The position numbers and the translations under genes were made by a program. Below, in pieces: positions 10,009 to 20,825 of a stretch of DNA of 64,000 bases. Location: assembly GCF_964199755.1 (NCBI RefSeq), contig NC_133929.1, positions 5,473,806-5,537,805 of the forward strand, in the 5' to 3' direction. Numbering within the stretch: position 1 is the first letter of the stretch; the number at the start of each line of letters is the position of its first letter. The notes under the pieces are model-generated. The model saw only the letters and a program-made list of their open reading frames with translations. It did no database searches and was not told the DNA's origin. The stretch comes from Larus michahellis. Lineage: Eukaryota; Chordata; Aves; Charadriiformes; Laridae.

Positions 10009-13000
10009 AGGGAAAATCACCCCATACGAGTCAGGCAGTACCCCATTTCAATGGAGGGAAAAAAAGGCCTCCAGCCGGTAATTGAAGGACTCATCTCTGA
10101 TGGGACCCTCGAACCCTGTATGTCTCCTCATAACACTCCTATCCTACCTGTAAAGAAACCTGACGGGACGTATAGGTTGGTGCAAGACTTATGGGAGGTG
10201 AATAAGAGAACTTTGACTCGGTACCCTGTTGTACCAAACCCTTATACCCTTTTGAGCAAAGTTCCCCCGGAACACAGCTGGTTTAGTGTAGTGGATTTAA
10301 AAGATGCGTTTTGGGCATGTCCCCTGGCTGAGGAAAGTCGAGATATCTATGCTTTTGAACGGGAGGACCCAAATACCGGACGTAAACAGCAGCTCAGATG
10401 GACAAGGCTACCTCAAGGGTTTACAGAGTCTCCCAACCTGTTTGGACAGGCTCTGGAGAAGCTGTTACTATCTTTTCACACCCCTCTGAAAACTCAAATC
10501 ACTCAGTATGTAGATGACTTATTAATATCAGGGGAAGAGGAAAAATTAGTCAGAGAAGTAACAATTCAGTTATTAAACTTTTTAGGAGAGAAAGGTTTAA
10601 GGGTTTCCAAGGGATAGTTACAATTTGTAGAACCTGAAGTACGATACTTAGGGCATATAATAAGTCAGGGAAGCTGCAAATTAAACCCCGAGAGGATTGC
10701 CGGAATAATATCCCTCCCACCCCCAACTACAAGAAGAGAAGTAAGGAAGTTATTAGGACTACTAGGGTACTGTAGATTATGGATCGAGGGATATACCCAG
10801 GCGGTGAAGTTTTTATACGAAAAATTGATGGGGGAAGATAAGATAGAGTGGACACAGAATGACAATGGAAAACTAGAAGAACTAAAGTCAAAACTGATAA
10901 AAGCTCCGGTTCTGAGCCTACCATCATTAGAGAAACCCTTCTATTTGTTTGTCAATGTGGAAAATGGGATAGCCCATGGAATTTTGGCCCAGGAATGGGG
11001 AGGGGTGAGGAAACCGGTAGCGTACTTATCAAAATTATTAGATCCAGTCAGCCGAGGTTGGCCAATATGCATCCAAGCGGTAGCCGCTACCTCGATACTA
11101 GTGGAAGAAAGTCGAAAACTCACTTTCAGGGGTAAGCTAATAGTTCACACTCCACACTCTGTAAGGAATATCTTAAATCAGAAAGCAGATAAATGGTTGA
11201 CGGATTCTAGGATGTTGAAATATGAGGCCATTTTACTAGACAACGAAGACCTAACCTTGGTAACAGATAAGAATCAAAATCCTGCCCAGTTTCTATATGG
11301 GGAACCTAAAGAGGAACTAGTACACGATTGTTTAGAAGTGATAAATTATCAGACAAAAATCAGAGAAGATTTGACCGACCAAGCCTTATCAGTAGCAGAA
11401 AAGATATACATAGATGGATCATCTAGGTGTATACAAGGGAAAAGAATGTCTGGATATGCAATAATAGATGGGAGTAACATGACGATTATAGAAAAAGGAA
11501 AACTGCCATCTAATTGGTCTGCTCAAAGCTGTGAGTTATACGCCTTAAAAAGAGCATTAGAATTTCTAGCACATAAGGAAGGAACTATTTATACAGATTC
11601 TAAATATGCATTTGGGGTGGTACATACTTTTGGAAAAATCTGGGAAGAAAGAGGATTACTAACTTCAAAAGGAAAAGGACTAGTTCACGAGGAGTTAATA
11701 TTGGAGGTATTAGAAGCTTTAACTCTACCTAAGGAAATTGCAGTAGTCCATGTAAAGGGGCATCAGAAAGGATTAACACCAGAAATAAGGGGAAATAATC
11801 TAGCCGACCAAGAGGCAAAAGAGGCTGCTGAAAATGGGGAAGAGAAATTATTAGTTGTTCGACAGAGAAAAGAGGAGCGAGATAATATTCCTCAATTCAC
11901 TGAAGCTGAAGAAAAGGAATTGACTAGAATAGGAGGAGAAAAGACTCCGGAAGGAAAATGGGTGTTACCTGATGGGTGTCAGATAGTAAATAAAACATTA
12001 GCAAGAAAAATATTGGAGGAATTGCATAGAGAAACCCACTGGGGAACACAGGCCATTTGCGATCACTTTCTTAGAAAATTTGGATGCATAGGGGTGTTTG
12101 GAATAGCTAAACAAATCACCGATAGGTGTATAACTTGCCAAAAGGTGAATAAAAAGGTAATGAGAAAACCCATCCATGGAGGGCGGGAGTTGGCCTTACG
12201 CCCCTTTCAAAATATACAAGTGGATTTTACAGAACTCCCACAAGTCCAAAGGTGGAAGTTCCTCTTGGTATTAGTAGACCATCTTACCCATTGGGTGGAG
12301 GCAATTCCAGTCACTAGAACATCAGCTAATGTAGTAACAAAGATCCTGATAGAACAAATTATTCCTAGATACGGAATGGTTCATAGAATAGACTCTGACA
12401 GGGGAACACATTTCACCTCCAAAATAATCACCCAGATAACTCAAGCCTTAGGTACTCAATGGGAGTTACACACTCCATGGCATCCCCAAAGCTCAGGAAG
12501 GGTTGAACCAATGAATCAGACTTTAAAAAGGGCTTTAACCAAATTAATGATAGAAACTCAACTGTCATGGGTCAAGTGCCTCCCTTTAGCATTACTCAGG
12601 GTTCGAACTCAACCCAGAATGGATCTCGGAGTCTCTCCATATGAAATGATGTTTGGTTTGCCCTTTTTGGCTTCACAGCAGGAAATGGCTACTTATGAAG
12701 GAGGGGAGGCTAGTATTAAACAATACGTAATGCAGATTGCAAAGAACTTGGAACAACTAAGAAATAAAGGGTTGCTCCCATAAACTACCCTGTTGGATTT
12801 TAAGATCCATAACATTAAAATTGGAGAATGGGTTTTAGTAAAAACTTGGAGAGAGCAATCTTTAACTCCTCAATGGGAAGGTCCCTTTCAGGTGCTGTTG
12901 ACTACGGAAGCTGCAGTACGGACGAAGGAAAAAGGGTGGACTCACACCAGCAGAATAAAAGGACCAGTAGAAGAACCTAGAGATTGGACTCTGACTTCAG

Positions 13001-13047
13001 CTCCCGGGGACACCAGACTCACCTTAAAACGCCAACCAATGCGGTGA
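10009..13047 (+). pseudogene. pol: pol: reverse transcriptase, RNase H, integrase with two nonsense codons
   Basis: One frame carries all of pol. Reverse transcriptase begins near 10009 (QYPISMEG), with SVVDLKDAFWA, LPQGFTESP and the catalytic YVDD at 10507-10518. An in-frame TAG at 10615-10617 interrupts RT. RNase H follows (about 11400-11870) with IDGSS, CELYALKRALE and TDSKYAF acidic positions. Integrase has an HHCC zinc domain (about 12025-12140), the D, D and E of the catalytic core (VDFTELP, DSDRGTHF, GRVEPMNQ), a TAA at 12781-12783, and then a C-terminal GPY/F-type segment (WEGPFQVLL) ending at TGA 13045-13047. With two nonsense codons and the frame change before RT, this copy cannot make a full Pol. 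Confidence 0.93.
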
Positions 13048-13050
13048 TGT

Positions 13051-13749
13051 ATGGGAGAGGAACTGAATCATAACTTAGAAATCACAGAAACTTGGGAAGT
13101 GAAACCAGAACTTTATCGTTGGTTTCAGGTACGGCTGGGGCAAACCTTAAAGAAAATTAGATATCCTCCTTGGGGAAGAGCACTCCCGTTACAGACAGGA
13201 GGGTCAGGGTTGTATAAAACTGAAAACTCTCTGTTTGCACTTGCATGCGATTTATATGAAGAAGATAGTCGGCTATATCCTAACCTTGAGGAAGAACTAC
13301 AGCCCCCTCCAGTACCCCGTAGTATACCTTGTCTGATACATCCCTATGCTAGACATCATAGTTGGGTGAAGTGCGAATGCTTAGGTTGTAAGCAAAATTG
13401 GTATTACCATTCATCCCGAAGACATCCCTTCTGTTTAAATTGCCGGAAGCAAAATTTGAGTTTGGCTCAAACTCAGATACGATATACCAATATCGTAACA
13501 TTAATTTGTGGGTGGGAATTGCTAGTGCCGGTTCTGTGGGAAATTCCTGAAGAATGGTGGGAAACAGTGGTTTCTAAGTGTAAAAACCGATTTTGCTTGG
13601 AAAAAGAGATAAGAACCCTACCTGCTACAAGAGCCAGGGATACCGTATCAAAAGAGGATGGAGGGCAAGACCAGGTTGGCCACTGTACTCGCTGCCAAGA
13701 AGAATTATTTCTCGGCTGTTGGAAGCACCCCAATAGGCATGAGAGGTAG
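13051..13749 (+). CDS. Unassigned 232-codon cysteine/tryptophan-rich ORF between pol and env
   Basis: I do not recognise this gene. It starts at an ATG one codon after the pol TGA, in the pol frame, and stays open for 232 codons, overlapping the upstream end of the env frame. It has 13 Cys and 10 Trp. Residues 108-131 form C-x-C-x2-C-x14-C-x2-C, and residues 212-226 form C-x2-C-x7-C-x2-H, both resembling zinc-binding clusters. I see no signal peptide; one moderately hydrophobic stretch lies near 147-164. Simple gammaretroviruses normally have no gene here. It could be an accessory regulator, an extension of Pol made by opal read-through, or an old domain moved from elsewhere. An open frame of this length is very unlikely by chance. 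Confidence 0.7.
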   Translation: MGEELNHNLEITETWEVKPELYRWFQVRLGQTLKKIRYPPWGRALPLQTGGSGLYKTENSLFALACDLYEEDSRLYPNLEEELQPPPVPRSIPCLIHPYARHHSWVKCECLGCKQNWYYHSSRRHPFCLNCRKQNLSLAQTQIRYTNIVTLICGWELLVPVLWEIPEEWWETVVSKCKNRFCLEKEIRTLPATRARDTVSKEDGGQDQVGHCTRCQEELFLGCWKHPNRHER

Positions 13750-15598
13750 GAGTATAAGCCATACTGGACCTCCACTCCTCGTATGGTTATTAGCGGTATC
13801 CTTAGTATCCAGTAACGAATGCATGAAGTGTTACCAGCAGGTCTCCTGGAATAGGAAGATGGTTTCCACTATGACAGTGCATTCGCATATCAACAGCCGC
13901 TGTTATAACCGCCATGAGTTAACAGTGTGCAAATACAACCAACACGAATATTGGGTTGGGAAGAATTTAGGAATAGGCGGAACAAGACTAGGAGTACATT
14001 GTCCTAGAGGGGAACAATGGCTCTGCTTTACTAAAGCCGGGCATTGGGACATATCAGACGGAGGTGGGGTACAAGATATGATAAAAGCCGAAATAGTGAA
14101 AAATAAAATTGAGCAAATTAAGAAAAAAATAACTCCAAGATTTGATGGAGAATTGTATGCAAAAATCAGAAAGCAGTTGGAGGAAGAAATAGGACTCCCA
14201 ACATTAGGAAAGAATTTGTTTGTAGATTTGGGGGAAAGAATAAGCAGGGAATTAAATGTAACAAATTGCTGGATTTGCGGAGGGCCTTTAATGACGGAAG
14301 AGTGGCCTTGGAAAGGGAGCAGTTTAGGGCCAGTGGAACTCCTTAAATGGAATCGTACCAGTAGCACACGAGAAGACCGACCTGAGGGATGGATTTTGAG
14401 TTCTATCACAATAGGGGAGGAATGCCTACGGAGAGAGGGTAAAAATTATTTAAAGAGTGTGGGACATTCTCCTTGTAAAAGACTTAAAATCAGCAATGGG
14501 ACTTCCACCTGGTGGTACCCAGAAAAGCCAAAATGGGTATGGGCTCTAACTAATAATACAGGAAATTGTGAGTATGACAGTATGACCAGACTTTTTAAAT
14601 AAAAAAAAAAACGGTCCTAAACCCTTATCAAAACATTCCAGAAATATCCAAGTTTTGGGAAAATATAGCAGACGCAGACAGAGTTTTGGAAAGCCCCTGA
14701 AGGGTTATTCTGGAAATGCGGAAAAAGAGCTTATTCAGAACTACCTTCTAAGTGGAAGGGTAGCTGTACCCTTGGTATTATCCAGCCGGGATTTTTCTTA
14801 TTGCCTGGACCAAAAGGGGATGACTTAGGAGTACCGGTATATGAGTCCTTAAAAAGAACTAAAAGAGGTATTATAGGAGGATCTCAGAGGTGGGGTGAAG
14901 AGGATTGGCCTCCTGAACAGATAATCCAAGTATACGGACCAGCCACTTGGGCTCAAGATGGCAGCTGGGGTTACCGGACTCCCATTTATATGTTAAACTG
15001 CATTGTCCAACTACAGGCGGTTGTAGAAATAATATCTAACAGAACAGCTCGAGCAATAAATCTAATAACGAAACAGCAAAAACAAATGAGGGCTGCTATC
15101 TACCAAAACCGATTAGCCTTAGACTACTTACTGGCGGAAGAAGGGGGCGTTTGTGGAAAATGGAACACTTCAGATTGTTGTTTAAAGATAGATGATAATG
15201 GGGATGCAATATTGGAAATAACAGAAGAAATCCAGAAAATTGCGCATGTACCGGTTCAAAAATGGGAATCTATGTTAAATGATAATTGGTGGAATAATGT
15301 TTTTGGGGGAACCTGGTGGAAGAAACTAGGCTACATTCTCTTTTGTTCAATCGCTGGTTTATTATTTCTTCCTTGCTTAATCCCTTGTTTTATACGCTTA
15401 ATTACAACAGTAGTCCAAAGCATGCAAGTAGTTTCCATACCCAAGAATCCAAAATTGGCAGCCTCAGGCTCAACTAAAAAGATAATGGTATTAAGGAGAA
15501 TAAGAAATACTCCACAACAATTGGAAGAAGCAGAATCGATCTATGAACAGAACAAATGGATTAAGCAAAATGAAAGCTATGGCTCAAGCCAAATGTAG
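13658..15598 (+). pseudogene. env: env: SU and TM, SU broken by frame changes
   Basis: Envelope gene. The frame is open from 13658, but the likely start is Met at 13739, followed by a hydrophobic signal segment (PPLLVWLLAVSLV). SU has several N-glycosylation sites and a CWIC (CXXC) motif at 14267-14278. The frame stops at TAA 14600-14602 beside an A11 run. Homology continues in another frame to about 14697 and then returns to the first frame. TM is open from about 14801 to 15598: a furin-type KRTKR at 14852-14866, a glycine-rich fusion segment, a heptad region, a cysteine motif C-x7-CC at 15152-15181, and a membrane anchor near 15329-15420 with a cytoplasmic tail. It is defective as it stands. 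Confidence 0.9.
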
Positions 15599-15608
15599 TA
15601 TAAAAGAC

Positions 15609-15621
15609 AAAAAGGGGGAAT
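15609..15621 (+). other. Polypurine tract
   Basis: A purine run (AAAAAGGGGGAAT) immediately before the 3' LTR, the primer site for plus-strand synthesis. Confidence 0.85.
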
Positions 15622-16215
15622 TGTGAAAAATAGTGAAGGTATTGTTGGCTTTCGCCATAATAACAAGGCTATAAATCTTTGACTTATAAGGATAACTAAC
15701 CTTTAGTAAATTAGGAAACATGAGAAACCTCAAAGATAACAACTAACAGCAACTATGAAGAAAAACATCCGAGAGAAACAAAAGAGAACTTCTCCAAAAG
15801 ACTCCACAAGTGATTAACAGAAGGAAACAGATGCATAGGAGAAGGGAGTTGATGATAATCGATCCTACCAGAAGGAAACACATGCATGGGAAAAGGGAGC
15901 TGATCCTACCAGAAGGAAACAGATGCATGGGAAAAGGGAACCGAAGATCATCGATCCTCAGAAACAATTGTCAGAAGGAAACACACAAATAGAAGAGAAA
16001 AGGGGCTAATGATAATCAATCATTATAAACAATTACTCTGTCTAAAATAGTGAATACGTATGCAATATTGAATGTATATAAGACATGGGTGAAGTGTTAG
16101 CTGGTGTGCCTCTGACTTGAGTCATGCACCCAGCGCTGTGCTTCTGCTTTATTGGCTTTGTCCCTATAATAAAATAAGTGCCATTTCTGTTTAAGGGATC
16201 TGGCTGTTTATTACA
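15622..16215 (+). repeat. 3' LTR (594 bp)
   Basis: Same termini as the 5' LTR. It has four U3 repeats instead of three, starting at 15818, 15869, 15910 and 15972; the extra unit is 41 bp. TATA is at 16075-16081 and AATAAA at 16168-16173. About six single-base differences from the 5' LTR were counted by eye (for example G/A near 15751, C/A near 16072, T/C near 16144). Confidence 0.95.
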
Positions 16216-16983
16216 CTCCTCATTGAGGAAAAAGTTGAGTACCTACTAATATTCATATAACTGTGATAGAAGGAAGAGAAAGCTGCTAGTGAATTTAAGA
16301 TGTATTTAAGGATTTAGATTTAAGGAAGTTAAAGGGGCAGTTATTCCATGAATTCAAGTATTGATATGCAGATAAGTTTGGTTCCCAATGGACACACATT
16401 CAAAGTAATAACAAACTTTACTGTTGCCCTATTAAGATCTACTCCTCATCTCACATACACAAGGTGCTGCTAACAAGCAAATATTTTCTACTACTCTGTA
16501 TTCCCTTTGTCAAACATACATAATATACAGAATGTGTTTTGACTCTTATCTGGGGCTATTGTTTTGGCACGTCAGTATTTGGAATCTGAGAAGATTTGTT
16601 TTCCTTGTCAGTGCTACATTAATGTATCTTAACTTTATCATTATAAAATTCATTGCTGAATTTTAATTTTAATCTGTGTCACTGAATCAGTGTGTCAACC
16701 TATTTAAAGCACCTAACACTCAGTCTTAAACTACTAAGTTCTTCATTTACATACAACCAACAGAACAACTCATCTTAGCTCAAATGTCTGCTATCTGGTA
16801 TTAGGTCCCAGTGGGTGCTTTTGCCAATATGATTTATTCTGCATTCAGTTAACACTGTATAAGCTTTTGGAAGTACTTTTATTCTTTCCTCATCTTATGT
16901 TTGAAATATATTTGCCATTGGCTGGTGCTAGAACAGCAATCAGTGTCTACATATCACTTGCACAGAAAATTCACTAGGGAACT
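16216..16983. other. AT-rich stretch, nothing recognised
   Basis: Non-coding AT-rich sequence between the provirus and the next LTR. I see no gene or repeat that I can name. Confidence 0.5.
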
Positions 16984-17224
16984 TGTTATGGTTTGAAAAA
17001 ACCCATAACAATTTATTGTCATTTAGACAATTATTCTATCACCGGATGACCCCTCCCCACCCAGAAAGGGGAATCAGGGAAAGCAAGGAAACACGAGGGT
17101 TGAAATATAAATAGATTTAATAGGATAAGACTAAATAATTAACAATAATACTAAAGAACCAGTATTAATCCCGATACTAATATAAGATATACAAGAATTA
17201 TACTCAGCCAATTATATCAATAGG
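16984..17224 (-). repeat. LTR family A, copy 1, first part (3' half)
   Basis: Starts TGTTATGG on the plus strand, the reverse of a CA-ended LTR, and contains TTTATT (AATAAA on the minus strand) near 17012. Nearly the same sequence is at 54624-54870. It is interrupted at TAGG by another LTR and resumes at 18060. Confidence 0.8.
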
Positions 17225-18059
17225 TGAATGGGATCACCTGGCCGAACCAGTTTCAGAACACAAAAGGTGAAATGCAGGGAGTTGTCATTCGACTCAGCTC
17301 CATCTCGCCTGGCAGATGCTTATTGATCCCTATCTATGCAGAGATAACTTGGGAGGAGCTGTGGAAAGGGCTCAGCCCGGGGTGATCTCAACACTGCATC
17401 ACAATAAGAACGGAAATCCGAACTGAAACCGAACCCCCAACGGTGCCTTTAACAAACAAAATGCCCTGAGTCGCATCCCACCACTATTCAGTGAGTGTGA
17501 GACCAGACATCACAAAATAAACATTGCTACCTAAGGGGCCATCAAACCACCAGAGATAACCATCCCAGATAGGGCAATCCATTCAGGCACAATCCTGCCC
17601 AGTCATTGGAAACAGGGTATTTAAGTCCAAAGTTTTGGGGAGCAAAATGGGGAGTCTTCCAAAGATACAGCTGGCCTGTAGGAGATTCTTCCTCCCCCTT
17701 GTCCAGGACGCTGCGCAAGGTAACTTCCCGGGATTGAGTGGCCTTACCTGAGAGAGAGGGTAAGTGATTTGATAACTTACATATGATGTCTAGCATGCTC
17801 TAAGATCGTGATTTGTGCACTCATTTAAGGTATTCATATCTAGTGCACTGGTGGTTTGTTTTGTTACTTTTTGGAATCACTTGTTAGGTGGTAATAGTGT
17901 ATTCTGTGATTTGTTTTGTTCTTTTTCCTTAAATTGCAATAGTGCATTCTTCCATTGTATCCATAAGAACTTGCAATAGTGGCATATCGGACCTGTGAGT
18001 GAAGTCCAAATAAATTGTTAATTTGAACCTCTCAGTGAAGTCTGTTTCTCTCTGCCACA
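17225..18059 (+). repeat. Solo LTR (835 bp) inserted into LTR family A
   Basis: Begins TGAATGGG and ends CTGCCACA, with AATAAA at 18009-18014. It is flanked by TAGG on both sides (ATAGG left, GTAGG right), a target-site duplication. Removing it joins the two halves of the surrounding LTR exactly as in the uninterrupted copy at 54624-55164. No internal retroviral genes remain. Confidence 0.82.
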
Positions 18060-18352
18060 GTAGGAAGCTGTGCACTCCCAGCAGTGGACAGCAAATGTTG
18101 GACACTGCGAGCGCAATGGCTTCGGGAGGAAGGGAAGGCCTCAGGGGTCCGGCACTGGGGCAAGGAGTTTCTCTGGACCACCGCCATCAAGGGAGAAAGA
18201 GAATACGCAGCAAACTTTCTAATTTATATTGAATGTGACGTTCATGGTATGAAATAATCCTGTTGGCCAGCCTGGGTCAAATGCCCAGACCTCGTTCCTC
18301 CTCATCCCTGCGCCTGGCAAGGCTTGAAAACACTGAGATCTTGAATCCCACA
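18060..18352 (-). repeat. LTR family A, copy 1, second part (U3 half)
   Basis: Continues the LTR from 17224 (AGGAAGCTGTGCACTCCCAG and following) and matches 54867-55095. The outer end is diverged from the second copy; a CA near 18352 is the likely boundary. Confidence 0.7.
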
Positions 18353-20825
18353 TAGCCTAGCTGGCTATAAAGTAAATATTTTCACCAATTCAGACACTAG
18401 AGTCTTCCAAAAGTGGAGTTTTCCCCAGCATTAGAAGAGAAATTAGTCCTGTGTCGCTCAACCCAGGAGCTTAATATTCATCATAAGTGTCGTGGTTTGG
18501 GCTGGACTGAGTTGTAATAATTGGATAAGCTGAACTATAAGTGTTATTAACAATTGTAAGTGGACTAATAATTGTTAACCTAGAGTCTTAAGTTTAATCA
18601 ACACATTCTTTGCATAGGAAATATTTCTTTAGCCCACTAGTTGCATGGGTGCTTGGTCTAGGACCTCAGTCATGAAGACTTGCTGACAAATTTAAATACA
18701 GCAGCTGGTGGAGAGTGCATTTAAACTAGACTGTAATTTAAACACACCATCATGACCATTCATTTTATATATATGGTATCAGTTTTGTTGTTTGTTTCTA
18801 CACTCTTTGGCAAAGGGACACAAGGGAAAATGCTTTCTTTTCCCCTTACATGCTGATATTCTTAGAGTCAACCTGACATTAATTTGGGAGATAGATAACC
18901 AAATTTAAAAATCCAGGGCTATCTTATGAAACCTCCCAGTCTCTCATGAAGTGTATTGTGGTCAGTACACATGGGAGAGCGGAAGTGGTAAGTGCCTGAG
19001 CTTCCTCAGAGCTTGGAGCACAGTACTGGGCAGTACATGGAGACAGACAAGGCTGTAATAGTAGTTACCCAGATGAAACTGGAAGTTTACATAACAAAAC
19101 TTAGATGTCTTAGGGAGTTAGAGTTGCAGCAGCCTTCCTGCAACTGGTCACCACTCCACTGGACACTACAGGCAGCAGTAAAGACTGACCCTAAAAGACT
19201 GTAAAGAGATCCATGGAAGGAAAGCATGACACTCACCTTGTGTTTATTGGCCAGAAACAGATGTCTTCAGGTCCCTTTTACCTCATAGGGAGAAAATATA
19301 GAAGGCTCTCACTTAAATTTGCATCAAACATTTCCCCCAGTACAGAAATGCTGAAGTATGCCAATTCCATACAACTATTTTTTAAATCCTCATTAAAGCA
19401 TGGTGTATAATCCTCTATTGTAAGCAGAAGAGGTTATAGTTATAGAAATGCCTTGAGACAGGCTTCCTATATACACAAAAATTTAAGTAATACTTAGAAT
19501 AAGGGCCACACAGTTTTGGAATAAGGGACACAAATCTAAGTTGTCCAAGGAAAAAAATTTCAACTTCTCTTCTCCCCATCACACAGACATTTCTATTAGC
19601 GGCCATTCCTTTCATGAGATTAAAAAAAATCCAGATAGGCTATTTAAACCCGAGTTACTTGTAATCTAATGTTTTCTGATAAAAACAGTTAAAGATACAG
19701 CTAAAATTAAAAAGACATGATTTTCCATGAAAGAAATCTGGATCTATTCAAATAATTGATGAGCAGGTAACTGAGGAAAAGTTAGTAAGAAAAGAATTCT
19801 CATACTTAAAGATAGAAATTTAATGGGATCATATTCAAGATACATAGAAAATTATAGAATATAATACTGGAAGTAAAATTAACATGAGGAAAATACTTGT
19901 TACACTAGCAAACAAATAAGGAGACATGACTGATAATTACACACCAGAGATGAAAGTGCACAAGTAGTGGGCTATGAGCCACATGAAGTAGTAAAACAGA
20001 ATTAACTGTTTATATGGATGAGTTGAAAGATGAGCAACATGGAAAAGGAATATGCGGTGATAGGAAAATTTGAATACAACATAGTAAACCATTCAGGTGA
20101 GCATAACAGGCAACAAACAAGTACAAGATGAAAAACATTTCCAAGAAGTAGTTTAACAATGATCACAGCTTTTGTTTGCTTGTTACAGGACAAAATAAAG
20201 AGGAAGAGAGCAAGGCATGTATATCTTCATAGATAGCATCTTCTATACTAGAAATACACCTCACTTAGAAGGGTGAGGTTGATGAGATGCAGAAAGCATA
20301 AAGTTTGTCTACTGGTAGATTGCTGTTTTCAGTGTAGGTGACAAAAGTACAATTTAGGACACAAGTAAAGCAGTAAAACCAATAGAGATCAAGAGACTTG
20401 AAAAAATCATTATCACTTAACAGCTTATTGGCATGAATTTTATTGAGTCATACCAGAGGAAATTAAAGCAAGTTTGTGTTTATTGGCATCACAGCACAGA
20501 GCTCTGACTATCTCAATGGGCATCAAATAAAATCAGTTTGCTGACAGTGCTCCTCAACAGTAAAACCCCTGGGTGTTTCCTGGAACTGCAGAATCAGTTC
20601 ACAGACACAGCTCCAACTCAGAAAGAAAAGCAGAGCAAGAATGTCTGAAGTTTCATGCCTTTCTATGAGTACGCTGCAAAAACCAAGCTCTTTCCAAGTG
20701 CATGTCAGCAGCAAAATCCACAACTTTCATAATACTAAGTGCCCACCAAAGAAAAGAAATCATGTGTTGATTATTTGAATATAATGCAACAAACAGAGAA
20801 ATAGGTTCAGACTGGTAGTTGCATA
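18353..20825. other. AT-rich intergenic stretch with an LTR-like scrap
   Basis: About 2.5 kb with no gene I can support. TGTCGTGGTTTGGGCTGG at 18488 looks like the 3' end of an avian LTR in minus orientation, but I cannot follow an LTR further. A few 60-70 codon frames here show no family features. Confidence 0.4.

Larger units (their letters stand above)
6945..16215 (+). mobile_element. Full-length class I (gamma-like) endogenous retrovirus provirus
   Basis: A 9,271 bp provirus in plus orientation: 5' LTR, Pro-type primer binding site, gag, pro, pol, an extra ORF, env, polypurine tract and 3' LTR. Gamma-like traits are a Gag starting with Met-Gly-Gln, a PPPY late motif, a single CCHC zinc knuckle, an amber codon separating gag from an in-frame pro, and an Env with CXXC in SU. 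The LTRs differ at about six substitutions over some 550 aligned bases (about 1.1%) plus two repeat-unit indels, so the insertion is fairly recent. Lesions: a gag frameshift, a frame change between pro and RT, nonsense codons at 10615 and 12781, and two frame breaks in SU. No matching target-site duplication is visible (flanks end ATAT and begin CTCC). Confidence 0.95.

Noticed and set aside
6945-16215. Provirus as an active, protein-complete retrovirus
   Set aside because: gag, pol and env each carry nonsense codons or frame changes, so no complete set of proteins can be read from this copy as given.
6945-16215. Assignment of the provirus to alpha- or betaretroviruses
   Set aside because: Single CCHC knuckle, amber gag-pro junction in the same frame, Pro-type primer site and CXXC/TM layout favour a gamma-like class I element.
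18488-18600. Additional solo LTR beginning TGTCGTGGTTTGGG
   Set aside because: Only the terminal 18-20 bases look LTR-like and I could not find a matching other end or poly(A) signal.
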